From positions 1 through 59,330 of IMG/VR virus record IMGVR_UViG_3300050821_008403: 59,330 nucleotides of DNA. One strand, 5' to 3'. Source of the stretch: a virus. Position numbers and translations under genes: made by a program. How positions within the stretch are numbered: the first letter of the stretch is position 1; every line of letters starts with the position of its first letter. The notes beneath the pieces were generated by a model. It made no database searches. It was not told where the DNA came from and was given only the letters and a program-made list of their open reading frames with translations. Below are positions 12,121 to 20,420 of the stretch, piece after piece.

Positions 12121-12149
12121 AGCCCCGCCCTCGTGGCGGGGTTTCTTTT
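12121..12149 (+). terminator. Strong intrinsic terminator
   Basis: A seven-base perfect stem, CCCCGCC at 12123-12129 and GGCGGGG at 12135-12141, encloses a five-base loop and is followed by TTTCTTTT. It fits the end of the rightward tail operon, about 740 bases after the last tail gene. Nothing else convincing is seen between 11955 and 12120. Confidence 0.8.
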
Positions 12150-12265
12150 GCCTGGCGCGGCGCCTGATCGGAGCTGAGTCTTAGTGATGGACGGTCGGCG
12201 GGCGTTCAAGGCCTCGAGTTCGGGGTGTCAGCTCTTCCTCCGCTGCCGCCTCATTGCGCTGCCCT

Positions 12266-12326
12266 GCCTACGGAGGCGGACATGCGGACAGCTGACAGGC
12301 TGCAATCTGCTGTCGCCGGCCTTTAG
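12266..12326 (+). pseudogene. Excisionase gene fragment (N-terminal copy)
   Basis: GCCTACGGAGGCGGACATG followed by CGGA at 12266-12288 is identical to the ribosome site and start of the excisionase gene on the opposite strand at 29554-29576. The match continues with CTGACAGGCTGCAA (12292-12305 against 29537-29550). Translation from ATG 12282 gives MRTADRLQSAVAGL and a stop, against MRSTDRLQDH in the intact gene. This is the 5' end of a second, truncated excisionase from a related element, in inverted orientation. Confidence 0.65.
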
Positions 12327-12404
12327 GTGGACCCCTGGATGTGATGACGCCGATCAGATAGGCTTCGGTGCCCTAAGCCGTTCGGGCGAAAGCATGGAGG
12401 TCTG

Positions 12405-12815
12405 ATGGCTAAAGCAAGAACCGCCGCAAAAGCAGCAGACCGGAAAAAACGTCAAATCGCCGACTATGAGCATAAGGACAAGGACCGCCTCAACAATCCG
12501 CCCGTCGGCTTGGTGACGGCCGACCTCGATCGCGATGAGGCGCCTAAGACGTACGCCTACGACCCCCATCTCGATCCGCAACTTGTCTGGACCGGCAAGG
12601 CCGAGCACAGCCCCTTTGCCGTTCCGACTGTCTCGCTCCACGTCCACGAGCGGATCGACCCTCATACGATCATGGAGGCCATCCGCAGTAAGAACGGTAA
12701 CGACAGCCAGCTCTCGCTTTTCGCCATGCCGAAGGAAAACCTGCCGATCCGAGGTCCGGCAGTCCGTCCGCGATCTCGAAGGCAAGCCGCTGCAAGGGCA
12801 GACGCATGGGCTTAA
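12405..12815 (+). pseudogene. Truncated type III-like DNA methyltransferase (Mod), N-terminus only
   Basis: The first about 115 residues (MAKARTAAKAADRKKRQIAD, then KDRLNNPPVGLV, LVWTGKAEH, VSLHVHERIDP and QLSLF) are the conserved N-terminal region of large site-specific DNA methyltransferases of type III-like systems. After NLPIR the family sequence stops and unrelated Arg-rich residues run to a stop at 12815. The catalytic motifs (DPPY and the SAM site) are absent, and no restriction subunit is present. It is a 5' fragment left by deletion or insertion and cannot methylate DNA. Confidence 0.6.
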
Positions 12816-13160
12816 AGACAAGACGGTCGAACACGTTTTCCGTCTTCGAGAGGGCAAGGTGATTCGACATTCAGGATGCTGTTTAAGGCTCCCCGGCTCT
12901 TCCCCTACCGGACGACCGGAAACGCCGTCTATGGGCCAATGGCCGTTTCTACGCGGCCTGGATCGACGATCGCCGAGGCGGCGCCGCGGCCCTCCCACTC
13001 GAGATGCGATGTGACGCCAGCAGGGCGCCACCGAAAACCTGCCAATTTGGCCGGTTTATCCAATGACCAAGCGGCGAGTTGCTGAGGCTCAAAGCGCTCT
13101 TCGAGCACCTCGGCGAGCCTGCCAGGCTGAGGTGCGATGACTTCCTATTTCTTGCTACGT
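12816..13160. other. Gene-fragment region without an intact gene
   Basis: No gene with start, ribosome site and family pattern is visible. Short protein-like stretches occur in different plus-strand frames: VRDLEGKPLQGQTHGLKDK around 12760-12870 and NGRFYAAWIDDRRGG around 12940-12990, the latter ending in a stop near 13064. They look like pieces of at least two other genes. I cannot name their families. Confidence 0.35.
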
Positions 13161-14096
13161 CTACGGCGCTGTCATCCCCTGACATTTGGGAACGAGGCAT
13201 TCATCCCTGTCCAAAGAACGAGGTCTGCCTAGGCCGTCAAATGACCCCCTCACAGAAATCCAAGTTGGCGATGGGTCGGGATGATCCTGGCCTATCTTTG
13301 GCACCAATCCCAAAACAACTTCTAACTTTTCGCCGGCAAGCAATCTGTCGCAAAAAGCCCTGTAGACGGTGGACGAGAGAGTTTTATCCATTGGCAGTGT
13401 TGTTTGGCTTCCGTCTGAATTCTTTCTCGTCATCGTGGGATTGCTCATCAAAATCCCAGGAACTAACGGCTTCGCCCCGCATGTGCTGAAGTCGGAGACA
13501 AAGCCGACCGCAGCGATATCAAGATTGGTCCGTAAACGGAGGTCGATGTTTGTGTATTGCTCCGCGGAGTGATTTACTAAAATGACTCTCACCTGTGAGA
13601 ACCGCTTTTGCCATTGAATGCCGCCAATGTTTGTGCCGTCAGGATATGTTTCCGGCATGGGCAGAAAATCGGCATCTATAGGGACTGGCCGAAAAACCAA
13701 CCACCCAATCGAGAGAACAACGGCTCCAATAGCCGCCCACCCCAGAGCTTTCCCACGGATGGGAAATTTCTTCGAAAAAAACCACCACTCATAGGCTATG
13801 TAGCAAATGGCAAAAAAGGCGAGACATACGCCTAGCCAGAAATTGAGATAGCCGGTCATTGTGACCCCGAGCCCGACAAGAAGGGCCGGCAAGCCCAACA
13901 AAATAATCCATGACCGCGCCTCAGAAAGAGGTTGGTTCGGCATGTTGTCGTGTTCCGATGAGGAGGGCGGCAGTTGCGGCGGCAAGGGTGATGGGGAGGA
14001 AAGTTGGTTGAGACCAACCTGTAATGGTTCTGTCTCTTCGGTTTCGCGCTTCTTAGCCCGACCCTCTCGGCGCGAAAATTGCGATCGTTTCCCCAT
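13161..14096 (-). CDS. Membrane protein of unknown function
   Basis: A 311-residue protein with a Pro/Ser-rich N-terminal tail, three hydrophobic segments (about residues 62-82, 86-106 and 117-136) and a C-terminal soluble domain of about 170 residues. The soluble part has strands such as RVILVNHSAEQYTNIDL and pairs of Cys (residues about 208 and 248). GGAGG lies 12 bases upstream of ATG 14096; an internal ATG at 13943, just before the first membrane segment, is an alternative start. No named domain is recognised. AT content is somewhat higher than in the phage operons, which fits separate acquisition. Confidence 0.5.
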   Translation of the reverse strand: MGKRSQFSRREGRAKKRETEETEPLQVGLNQLSSPSPLPPQLPPSSSEHDNMPNQPLSEARSWIILLGLPALLVGLGVTMTGYLNFWLGVCLAFFAICYIAYEWWFFSKKFPIRGKALGWAAIGAVVLSIGWLVFRPVPIDADFLPMPETYPDGTNIGGIQWQKRFSQVRVILVNHSAEQYTNIDLRLRTNLDIAAVGFVSDFSTCGAKPLVPGILMSNPTMTRKNSDGSQTTLPMDKTLSSTVYRAFCDRLLAGEKLEVVLGLVPKIGQDHPDPSPTWISVRGSFDGLGRPRSLDRDECLVPKCQGMTAP

Positions 14097-14108
14097 CCCG
14101 CACCCTAA

Positions 14109-14300
14109 CCTCCGATAGCGACGACCTGCAATCGGAGATTCAATTCTCTAGGATTGCGAGCCGAGAACCGCCTCCGCTGGCAGAGTTATCGGGTCAGCGC
14201 CGATTTGTTCCGGGCGCAGCATCGCCAGAGAGGCGCTGAGCAGGGAGCACTATCGGAGCTGGCCGCGTTGCGCGACGCTCTGACTGCGCTGCTGACGTAG
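14109..14300 (+). other. Protein-like fragment, C-terminal remnant
   Basis: A plus-strand frame without a usable ATG ends at TAG 14298-14300 and reads RAENRLRWQSYRVSADLFR, then GALSELAALRDALTALLT. It has a helical, coding-like pattern but no start, so it looks like the 3' end of a lost gene. The rest of 14301-14454 shows nothing clear. Confidence 0.25.
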
Positions 14301-14454
14301 CCCGACGACTTGCTCTTTCCGACGGCCGGCGGAGCCTCGGCTTCCCCGCCCGGCATCGCCGCTGGCCTGCGCCGGTGAGGCCTCACGCGCCGGAGGATGG
14401 TCGTCGCCGGCAACGCGCTCGCCGCGAGCCAGCCTCATGAGGGTGTCGGGATTG

Positions 14455-15030
14455 CTATTTTTGCGGCTCGCGCCCGCTGATCTGTCGCAATGCACACTGT
14501 AGAACCCCCAAGACCTCGTTGCGCGTGGAAGTCAAAGTTTCGACCGTTCGCATCCACGCATCAGATGTAGTCAGGAAAATTGGAGGCTGTCGATGACTAT
14601 CAAAGTCTACATAGGCATGCATGGCGTCCGAGAGCGGGGTGTATTCAGACAGCGCCTGGGACAAATTAATAGACAGGGCAACGATATCTTGAGAGTGTTC
14701 TGCCACTTCCAGACTTCGACGAAGCTCTTTGTAGCTCTTCTGAACTTCGTTGGCATTGTAAAATGGGCGATTCAATACGAGATCAAGGCGCGGGCTGCTG
14801 TGTTGCTTCAGTGCAGCCTCCCGCTCGCGGTCGAGATATTCAGCTTCGGAGGGGGGCACAGCTTCTACACGGCTGAAGACACTATCCAGGTAGAACATGA
14901 CGCTATTAATCTCAGTCGCTATATCTGCGAAGGAGGACATCTGTGGGTAGCTGCAGAATTCAGCATGCGCTGAGGCACAGTCAAGGAGGGCGACTGAACA
15001 GATGAGAGCGACGAGTGCCTTTATGTGCAT
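14455..15030 (-). CDS. Secreted protein of unknown function
   Basis: From ATG 15030 the 191-residue product starts MHIKALVALICSVALL and reaches ASAHA-EF, a good type I signal peptide with cleavage after about residue 23. The mature part is helical with two Cys (about residues 26 and 180) that could form a disulfide. An upstream ATG at 15054 would add eight residues before the signal peptide and is less likely. No family is recognised. It lies isolated between decayed genes and does not resemble phage lysis proteins. Confidence 0.5.
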   Translation of the reverse strand: MHIKALVALICSVALLDCASAHAEFCSYPQMSSFADIATEINSVMFYLDSVFSRVEAVPPSEAEYLDREREAALKQHSSPRLDLVLNRPFYNANEVQKSYKELRRSLEVAEHSQDIVALSINLSQALSEYTPLSDAMHAYVDFDSHRQPPIFLTTSDAWMRTVETLTSTRNEVLGVLQCALRQISGREPQK

Positions 15031-15113
15031 GAGCACCCCAGCGCTGGCCGACAAGGAGCCAGCAGTTCATCCCAATATCTGATTTTTGAATGCCTGGACA
15101 GCGGACCACGTCG

Positions 15114-15320
15114 ATGAGGCTCAAGGTCAATACTGCGTTGAGCCCGGTCGAGCGGGCCATCGCCTTGCTGCTCCGCGCTCGCCGCCTGGGCACCGAGGAG
15201 GCCAAGGCCGAGGCTGACCTGGCCCTTGTCGACCTCACCCGCGAGCAACTGCGCGAGGTGCTGGCGCGCGCTCAGCAAGCGCAGGCTCCGCGGCGCGGCG
15301 GGGAAGCGAGAGCGCCATGA
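15114..15320 (+). CDS. Small helical protein, unknown function
   Basis: A 68-residue product with strong helical, coiled-coil-like character (SPVERAIALLLRARRLG, then EAKAEADLALVDLTREQL). Start ATG 15114 leaves the conserved-looking part intact; another ATG at 15090 is possible. No membrane or metal motif is seen. It could be a phage remnant or a small regulator. Short length and lack of operon partners keep confidence modest. Confidence 0.4.
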   Translation: MRLKVNTALSPVERAIALLLRARRLGTEEAKAEADLALVDLTREQLREVLARAQQAQAPRRGGEARAP

Positions 15321-15383
15321 GCGCCAGGGGGTAGTGGGCCGGGCGTCGCTATTACGCCCCGGGGGGAGCAAAAAAGGGCGATT

Positions 15384-16019
15384 ATGCCAGACTTGACATT
15401 TATACGCGTCGTCTCCCGTGAAGTCAGTTCGTTCATCCATGAAAACCGGGATGATATCTCGGCCGTTTCGACGCTCGTCATTGCGATCTTCACAATAGTC
15501 CTCGGAGTTGCCACCGGCCTCTTGTGGCGCGCAACGAAAAGCTTAGTTCGTGGCGGCGAGGATACGGCTAAACGGCAATTGCGAGCTTACGTTCACGTTG
15601 AACAAATCAATGCGCTGAATATGACTACTGGCCCGTCGCCAGGCATTCAGATTATGACTAAGAATTTCGGCCAGACCCCAGCCCGAGAAATTGTCATCAC
15701 TTATCGATATGCCGCATTCTCCCGCAGAAACGTCGACTTTGATTTGACGGGCGCTATTCGTGGTCAAATGGTCGATTTGGCACCTGGGCAGCACGATCAT
15801 CTCGTAATCATTGTTGATCTCTCCGCATGGGTCGCAATGAAACAGAGCGTATTCACTCGCGCCACGTGGTTCTATGTGTTTGGGCGCATCGATTACCTCG
15901 ATATATTCGGAAAAGCGCGATGGACCGAATTTCGGCAACTGCTTTTCTTCGGTCCTGCCGGGCCCACCGACAAAGAGGCATTCGTTGTCGAGGGCTACAG
16001 TGGGAACAGGTCCACTTGA
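15384..16019 (+). CDS. Membrane-anchored protein of unknown function
   Basis: A 211-residue protein with one membrane segment at about residues 25-48 (STLVIAIFTIVLGVATGLLW) and a C-terminal beta-rich domain with strands such as QLRAYVHVE and IVITYRYA, then FYVFGRIDYLDIFG. This architecture, a single N-terminal helix plus an Ig-like soluble domain, is common among uncharacterised proteins of rhizobial genomes. GGGGGGAGC and AGGGCG lie just upstream of ATG 15384. It is more AT-rich than the phage operons. Function and partners are unknown. Confidence 0.55.
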   Translation: MPDLTFIRVVSREVSSFIHENRDDISAVSTLVIAIFTIVLGVATGLLWRATKSLVRGGEDTAKRQLRAYVHVEQINALNMTTGPSPGIQIMTKNFGQTPAREIVITYRYAAFSRRNVDFDLTGAIRGQMVDLAPGQHDHLVIIVDLSAWVAMKQSVFTRATWFYVFGRIDYLDIFGKARWTEFRQLLFFGPAGPTDKEAFVVEGYSGNRST

Positions 16020-16121
16020 TGAGGATGAGGAGGCAAAACTGGCTATGAGGATCAGGAACGCACCATGCGCCGCGCATTCCGCGAGCGTCGGACCGGCTAG
16101 GTCAAGGCGCGGCCATCGAGG

Positions 16122-16727
16122 CTACGCTCGCCGCTTCACGAACATGTGATTGCCGCACTTGTCACAGGTAACTTCATCGTATTCGCTCACCGGCTGGGAA
16201 TAGGTGGCGCGAACGTCGGCTTCGCTGATGAACGGCTTGTCGCCGCCATCCTTCCCGCTCTCCCGGTCGGTCGCCTGGGCGCCCTCCGCGTCCTGTCGGC
16301 CGGCCGGCGGAGCCTCGTCCGGCGTGCTCTTGCGCCGGTTGTCGGCCAGCTGGAAATCCAGCGTCGCCAAGTCGAAGGCAGTCGCCAGATTGAGCGACGC
16401 CAGCTCGCCGGCCAGCATCTCCCCATCCCAAGTCGAGAATTCCTGCACGCGGTTGTCGGCGAGGCGATCGAGCTTGATCGTCTCCTCGTCGGCGTCGGTG
16501 TAGACGCATGGGATTTTCGCCATCTTCAGCCGCACGGCCGCCTTCCAGCGGGTGTGACCCTTGACGATGACGTTGGCGCGATCGAGCACCAGCGGCACGT
16601 TAAAGCCGACCTTGGGGATCAGCTCGACTAGCTTCTCGACGGTGGCGTCATTGTGCCGGGGATTGCGGTGGTAGGGCTTGATCTGGCGCGTCTCGACCAT
16701 GACCAATTGGTTGACGATTTCCACCAT
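16122..16727 (-). CDS. ParB-domain protein with C-terminal zinc knuckle
   Basis: This 201-residue protein opens with a ParB/Srx-fold domain: IKPYHRNPRHND at about residues 16-27, VKGHTRWKAA at 55-64 (the GxxR nucleotide/phosphate motif), and DNRVQEFSTWD at 91-101. The tail holds a single CxxC (CDKC) followed by GNHMFVKR. There is no ParB helix-turn-helix or dimerisation domain, so it is not a chromosome partition protein. Many phage ParB-fold proteins of this sort bind NTPs or nick DNA. It is the last gene of a six-gene minus-strand operon whose neighbours modify DNA or bind PAPS-like substrates. Confidence 0.7.
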   Translation of the reverse strand: MVEIVNQLVMVETRQIKPYHRNPRHNDATVEKLVELIPKVGFNVPLVLDRANVIVKGHTRWKAAVRLKMAKIPCVYTDADEETIKLDRLADNRVQEFSTWDGEMLAGELASLNLATAFDLATLDFQLADNRRKSTPDEAPPAGRQDAEGAQATDRESGKDGGDKPFISEADVRATYSQPVSEYDEVTCDKCGNHMFVKRRA

Positions 16728-16739
16728 GCGATTTCTCCG

Positions 16740-17279
16740 CTAGGCGGCGTGCTGATAGGCGAGCAGGGGGATGTGCTCGACGAGCTTGGGCAGCTCGCTG
16801 TCGATGTCCGGATAGTTGGCATAGTCGGCACCGACCAACAGCTTGTTCGGCCCGGTTTGCGGGAGCCGCGGATCGCGGGCCACCTGATGCGGCGACCAGG
16901 TATCGAGGAGGATGGCCAGCCCCGGCAGGAACAGCGGCATCCGCTTAGGATCGTCCTCGAGGCCGTGCACGATAAAGCCGCCCTGGTTGTGAAGCTGGAT
17001 TTGCAGCGCGTAACGGGTGTAGCCCGGATCGGTATGCAGGGGCAGGCCGCCGCGGGAGCAGAGGAAATGCGGGCTGGTGCTCTCCTTGCCGACCTTGTGC
17101 CCAAAGGTTTTCAGCCGTCGCGTCGTCTTGCGCTCGCCCCACAGATCATAGAACCATTGCGGCTCTAGTTCTGGCAAGGCGACGACCTCGCCATAGCCTA
17201 GCTCCGCCAGCGTGCCATGCCACAAGATCGGGTGACCGGTCTGATCGCCGCTGAGCGTCGCACCCTTCGGCCAATCCAT
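16740..17279 (-). CDS. Putative 2-oxoglutarate/Fe(II)-dependent oxygenase
   Basis: From ATG 17279 the product is 179 residues. It has a possible HxD iron motif at H82-T83-D84 (LHTDPGYTRYALQIQL), a beta-strand run with GGFIVHG, a distal His at 131 in TWSPHQVARDP, and Arg at 135 and 138 that could bind 2-oxoglutarate. This is the order HxD...H...R of double-stranded beta-helix oxygenases. Spacing H to R is shorter than the usual, so the call is tentative. Placement two bases from a DNA methyltransferase suggests it could act on a methylated base, as TET-like enzymes do; that is inference. Confidence 0.45.
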   Translation of the reverse strand: MDWPKGATLSGDQTGHPILWHGTLAELGYGEVVALPELEPQWFYDLWGERKTTRRLKTFGHKVGKESTSPHFLCSRGGLPLHTDPGYTRYALQIQLHNQGGFIVHGLEDDPKRMPLFLPGLAILLDTWSPHQVARDPRLPQTGPNKLLVGADYANYPDIDSELPKLVEHIPLLAYQHAA

Positions 17280-17281
17280 CT

Positions 17282-17971
17282 CTAGGCCTCCGCCGGATCG
17301 AAGCGTGTGCCGTTGATGGCCCAGGCGCCGCCGAGCCGGTGAATTTTGCTGACCATGACCGCCAGCCTGGCCGGGTTGAGCTCGGTGCCGACGAACTGAC
17401 GGCCAACACGGAAGACCTCGACGCCGACGCGGCCACGCCCCATGCAAAGATCGGCGATGACGTCGAATGGCTCTTGCTGGCAGATCAGGTCGATGATGGC
17501 TTCCTCGTCCATGCCGGCGTAATCATGCTGGCCCGGCCGCTCGCCGCCACGCACCACGAAACAGTGATTGGCGGCCTTGTGGTAGTAGGTGGCTGGGTAG
17601 ATCGTCGCAAACGGATAACGCGCCGTCAGGCGGTCTCGCACTGTGGCGAGGTGCTGTTTGCCGATTTCAATGAAGCACGTGGCCGGCGCGATACGGTCAA
17701 TGCCGGCAAACAGGGCATCGAGGAAATTGACGAAATCGGTGTTCGTGGCCGGCCGGCCGGCCTTGGTGCGGAAGCCGTTCTCGAGCGCTAGATTGTAGGG
17801 TGGATCGACAAAGACACAGTCGGCCGTGAGCATGAAATCGGGGATGCCATCATAGAGATCGTTGACCATCACGGTCCCGCATTCACACGTCCAGACCTCG
17901 CCAGGCTGCATCGGGAAACGAGCGATGCTGCCGTCATAATCCCATTTCTTGCGCGGCTCACTCGGCCTCAT
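17282..17971 (-). CDS. DNA methyltransferase, beta-class N4/N6 type
   Basis: A 229-residue protein with catalytic motif IV DPPYN at residues 56-60, followed much later by a SAM-binding motif-I-like segment DLCMGRGRVG at 174-183 and GTELNPARL at 195. Motif IV before motif I is the beta-class order, which includes N6-adenine and N4-cytosine methylases. The CxC at residues 29-31 (TCEC) may bind metal. There is little room for a target recognition domain between the motifs, so it probably recognises a short site or relies on partners. It overlaps the IbrB-like gene by 14 bases and lies two bases from the oxygenase-like gene. Confidence 0.75.
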   Translation of the reverse strand: MRPSEPRKKWDYDGSIARFPMQPGEVWTCECGTVMVNDLYDGIPDFMLTADCVFVDPPYNLALENGFRTKAGRPATNTDFVNFLDALFAGIDRIAPATCFIEIGKQHLATVRDRLTARYPFATIYPATYYHKAANHCFVVRGGERPGQHDYAGMDEEAIIDLICQQEPFDVIADLCMGRGRVGVEVFRVGRQFVGTELNPARLAVMVSKIHRLGGAWAINGTRFDPAEA

Positions 17972-18686
17972 GCTTCAAGCGCTCTTCGATCTGGCGGTTG
18001 GTCTCCATGGCCGGCGAATAGTCGCCGCCGGCGAAGAATTTGGCGTAACCCGTAATGTGCTTGAGCCGGATGAGCTCTTGCTTCTCCAATCCCAATTCCT
18101 CGCACACTCGGCGATCGCTCCAGCCGTTGCCGAGCATCTGGATGACCAGCGCGCTCATGCCGTCGATACTGTGCTTGCCGCGCGCCCGGTTGTGACGGAT
18201 CGTCGAGGCCATGCGGTCGTTGACGCCCTTGTCGATGACGACGATCGGCAGCAGGCCGTGGTTCTTCTCGCGGATGTCGGGATAGCGCTTCATGATCGCA
18301 TAGCGATGGAAGCCATCGACGATGACGTAGCGATCGCGCTCGGCGTCGTAGATGGTGACGATCGGCTGAGTATAGCCGTCGTGCTTGATCGACACGTAGA
18401 GGAGCCGCATCTCCATGAGCGCCACGGCGTTCGGGTTGTAGTTGTTGGCGAACAGCTTCTCGAGCGGCACCCACAGCACGCGGCTCACCGGGTTGTGGCT
18501 CATGTCCGGCCCAGTGGGCTCCGGTCGGGGTGGTTTCACCGGAGGCATGGGCGTCTCCACGTGCGAGGTCGGCAGGACCGTGTCATCAACGAAGCGGTGA
18601 CAGCGCCCACAATAGCGATTTTCGATGTCGCCGCGATTGTGGGAGACGGCGCCGCAAAAGGGACACGTGAACGAGGCGACGCTCAT
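17958..18686 (-). CDS. IbrB-like ParB-domain protein with N-terminal zinc ribbon
   Basis: This 242-residue protein starts with a zinc ribbon (Cys 8, 11, 26 and 29), then a Pro-rich linker and a ParB domain: LEKLFANNYNPN near 75-86, VDGFHRYAIMKR at 123-134, and IRHNRARGKHS at 163-173. A helix-turn-helix-like end (GWSDRRVCEELGLEKQEL) follows. In E. coli the ParB-fold protein IbrB works with the PP-loop protein IbrA as a co-activator of prophage genes. Here it sits four bases from an IbrA homologue (ATGA overlap). The zinc ribbon and helix-turn-helix suggest DNA or RNA contact. The equivalence to IbrB is by domain and pairing. Confidence 0.75.
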   Translation of the reverse strand: MSVASFTCPFCGAVSHNRGDIENRYCGRCHRFVDDTVLPTSHVETPMPPVKPPRPEPTGPDMSHNPVSRVLWVPLEKLFANNYNPNAVALMEMRLLYVSIKHDGYTQPIVTIYDAERDRYVIVDGFHRYAIMKRYPDIREKNHGLLPIVVIDKGVNDRMASTIRHNRARGKHSIDGMSALVIQMLGNGWSDRRVCEELGLEKQELIRLKHITGYAKFFAGGDYSPAMETNRQIEERLKHEAE

Positions 18687-19816
18687 GACGGGCGTTCCGC
18701 AGCGAGCCGGCGGGCCTCCTTGCGCTGTTCGTAGAGCCCGCCCGGCGCCTTGCGGTCCAGCATCTTGAAGCGGGTCCGGGCATTGCCGTTCAGCGTGCCA
18801 TCGAGGTCATTGATCAGGATCTCGCGCACATGCACCTTGTGCCAGCGCTCCTCGTCCTGATTTTTCCAGCGCCGCCGGAAGCGCTCGCGATGCTGCGGCT
18901 CGGTCAGGTGTTCCAGTAGATAATCGCGATACTCGCGCCAGTCGGCGAAAAAGCCCGGCAGCTTCTCCGGCATGATCTGGCGCTCGAAGTGCGAGAAGCA
19001 ATTCACCCCTTCGACGCGCCCGAGATAGCGGTTGTACATCTCCGGCTCGGCCTCCTGCAATTCCTCGATCGAATGCCAGGCGGTCTCATGGATCAGCGCC
19101 GAGACGCGCATCTGGCGCCCGGTTTTGCCGTATTTGTAGAAGGCGTCGTAAATGCGGTTGTAGGGCCAGCCGTGGTTGGCGATCGCCGTCCAGATGTCGC
19201 GGTCGAGCCAATCATAGAGCGGCCAGAAGACGCGGGTGTTGGCGATCGGCTTGCGGCACCAGGTGATGCCCTTGAAGTAGGGCGCATGTTCAGTCAGCGA
19301 CAGGCGCCGATTCGAGCTTTCCATGGCCCGCATGCCGACCAGGACGCCGACGTGCTGCTTGCCGGCGCAATCGCATTGCGAGGGCAGCCGCTCGATCAGG
19401 TCATGAAAGCGGTCGTATTTGGGGATCGGGTTGACTTTGATGCTGAGCGGATCCTGCTCGCGAATCCATTTGGCCCGGTCGGTCAGGGCCCAGCAATTGA
19501 GGAAGTTGTCGGAGAACGACAGGCTGTTCGACAGCCGGAAGGGGATTTGAAACCAGAACGGCCGCACGTCCGGGGCGCGCATGATCTGCGCCATGTAGGT
19601 CTCGGTCGCTTTCCACTCCGCCTCTTGATCCAGCCAGAAGACTTTGAGCGGCAGCCGCCGGCGCTCGGCGGCGATGACGCGCGTGAGTTCGAACAGCACG
19701 GTCGAATCCTTGCCGCCGCTCATCGACACGATCACGTCATCGCAGTTGTCGTAGACGAAGCCGATGCGCTCGCGCGCCGCCTCAAAAACCGATTTCGTCA
19801 AGTAGTTTTGAGTCAT
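18683..19816 (-). CDS. IbrA-like PP-loop ATP pyrophosphatase (PAPS-reductase/DUF3440 family)
   Basis: From ATG 19816 the product is 377 residues, usual for the IbrA/DUF3440 group. The PP-loop SGGKDST lies at residues 33-39 and a 'FWLDQEAEW' adenine-pocket strand follows near 61. Residues about 150-185 hold a Cys pair (CDCAG) and 'VGMRAMESSNRR', then a C-terminal helical DUF3440-type region. PP-loop proteins of this class bind ATP or PAPS; DndC of DNA phosphorothioation is a relative, but the other Dnd genes are absent. IbrA homologues act with IbrB on prophage gene expression. ATG 19816 is chosen because conserved sequence begins there and it overlaps the upstream gene by 35 bases. Confidence 0.8.
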   Translation of the reverse strand: MTQNYLTKSVFEAARERIGFVYDNCDDVIVSMSGGKDSTVLFELTRVIAAERRRLPLKVFWLDQEAEWKATETYMAQIMRAPDVRPFWFQIPFRLSNSLSFSDNFLNCWALTDRAKWIREQDPLSIKVNPIPKYDRFHDLIERLPSQCDCAGKQHVGVLVGMRAMESSNRRLSLTEHAPYFKGITWCRKPIANTRVFWPLYDWLDRDIWTAIANHGWPYNRIYDAFYKYGKTGRQMRVSALIHETAWHSIEELQEAEPEMYNRYLGRVEGVNCFSHFERQIMPEKLPGFFADWREYRDYLLEHLTEPQHRERFRRRWKNQDEERWHKVHVREILINDLDGTLNGNARTRFKMLDRKAPGGLYEQRKEARRLAAERPS

Positions 19817-20072
19817 CGTCAACCTTGGCCCGGTTGATGATCTGACACTTCGCCAGGTCATAGTCCGGCATCGCCCAATATTGCCAGCCGTCGCCAGGGC
19901 GCCAGTATCGGTAGCGCCGGCCCTGGAAGCGGCCAAGCACACCCTCGCGGCGAATCACATGGAAGAGCTCGACGAACAGCTCCTCGTTCTCCGGCGTGCG
20001 CACGACGTACTCGTGCGGAATCTCGGGCATGGTCTTAGCGAACTTGAAGGTGAGGCGGCTGAGGTCGACCAT
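19782..20072 (-). CDS. Small protein heading the IbrAB-like operon
   Basis: A 96-residue protein, MVDLSRLTFKFAKTMPEIPH followed by EYVVR and a GRRYRYW...GWQYWAMP beta-rich centre, then a polar tail. It overlaps the IbrA-like gene, so it is probably translated with it. The aromatic-rich strands recall a compact nucleic-acid-binding fold, but I do not recognise the family. Upstream frames in phase lack a credible start, supporting ATG 20072. It is the first gene of the six-gene unit. Confidence 0.5.
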   Translation of the reverse strand: MVDLSRLTFKFAKTMPEIPHEYVVRTPENEELFVELFHVIRREGVLGRFQGRRYRYWRPGDGWQYWAMPDYDLAKCQIINRAKVDDDSKLLDEIGF

Positions 20073-20420
20073 CGGAGTGAAATTAGCACGACTAGGGCAG
20101 GCTGTCCCGGCGGGCTTTGCAGGCCAGCTTAATCGAACGCGGATCGTCCGCTCTCCCGGCTGTGGTGAGGCCGACCCGCCGGCGACGAGTGTCATCAGAC
20201 GCTGACTAGACTAGGGCGTGTAACTCATAAACTCGACATCGGGCGAATGTCCGCTCTTCGGGTGAATCGGACACGCGGGTATGACGGCAATGACGTGAAT
20301 GACCCAACTCGGACATGAGTGGCGGGTGGGCGGGCTGGTATGACGTTTGGCACAGCCAGGCGGCTCTCCCTTTCGACGGTGCGGCGTTTGCATCGTGAGT
20401 CGTTCTGGCTCAGAGGGTCC
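20073..20420. other. Intergenic boundary region, possible mobile-element scar
   Basis: No gene is seen. GACTAG is repeated in tandem-like form (ctgactagactaggg) at about 20203, followed by TGTCCGCTCTTCGGGTGAATCGGACA near 20249-20275, an imperfect inverted repeat (TGTCCG...CGGACA). The segment separates two minus-strand operons of different origin and should hold the promoter of the IbrAB-like operon near 20080-20200, although no clear consensus boxes stand out. Confidence 0.35.

Noticed and set aside
12405-12815. Functional type III restriction-modification methylase
   Set aside because: Only the N-terminal region is present; DPPY and SAM motifs and any restriction subunit are missing.
18683-19816. 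DndC of a DNA phosphorothioation system
   Set aside because: The PP-loop fits, but DndB, DndD, DndE and DndA are absent and the DUF3440-like C-terminus and IbrB-like partner indicate the IbrA group.
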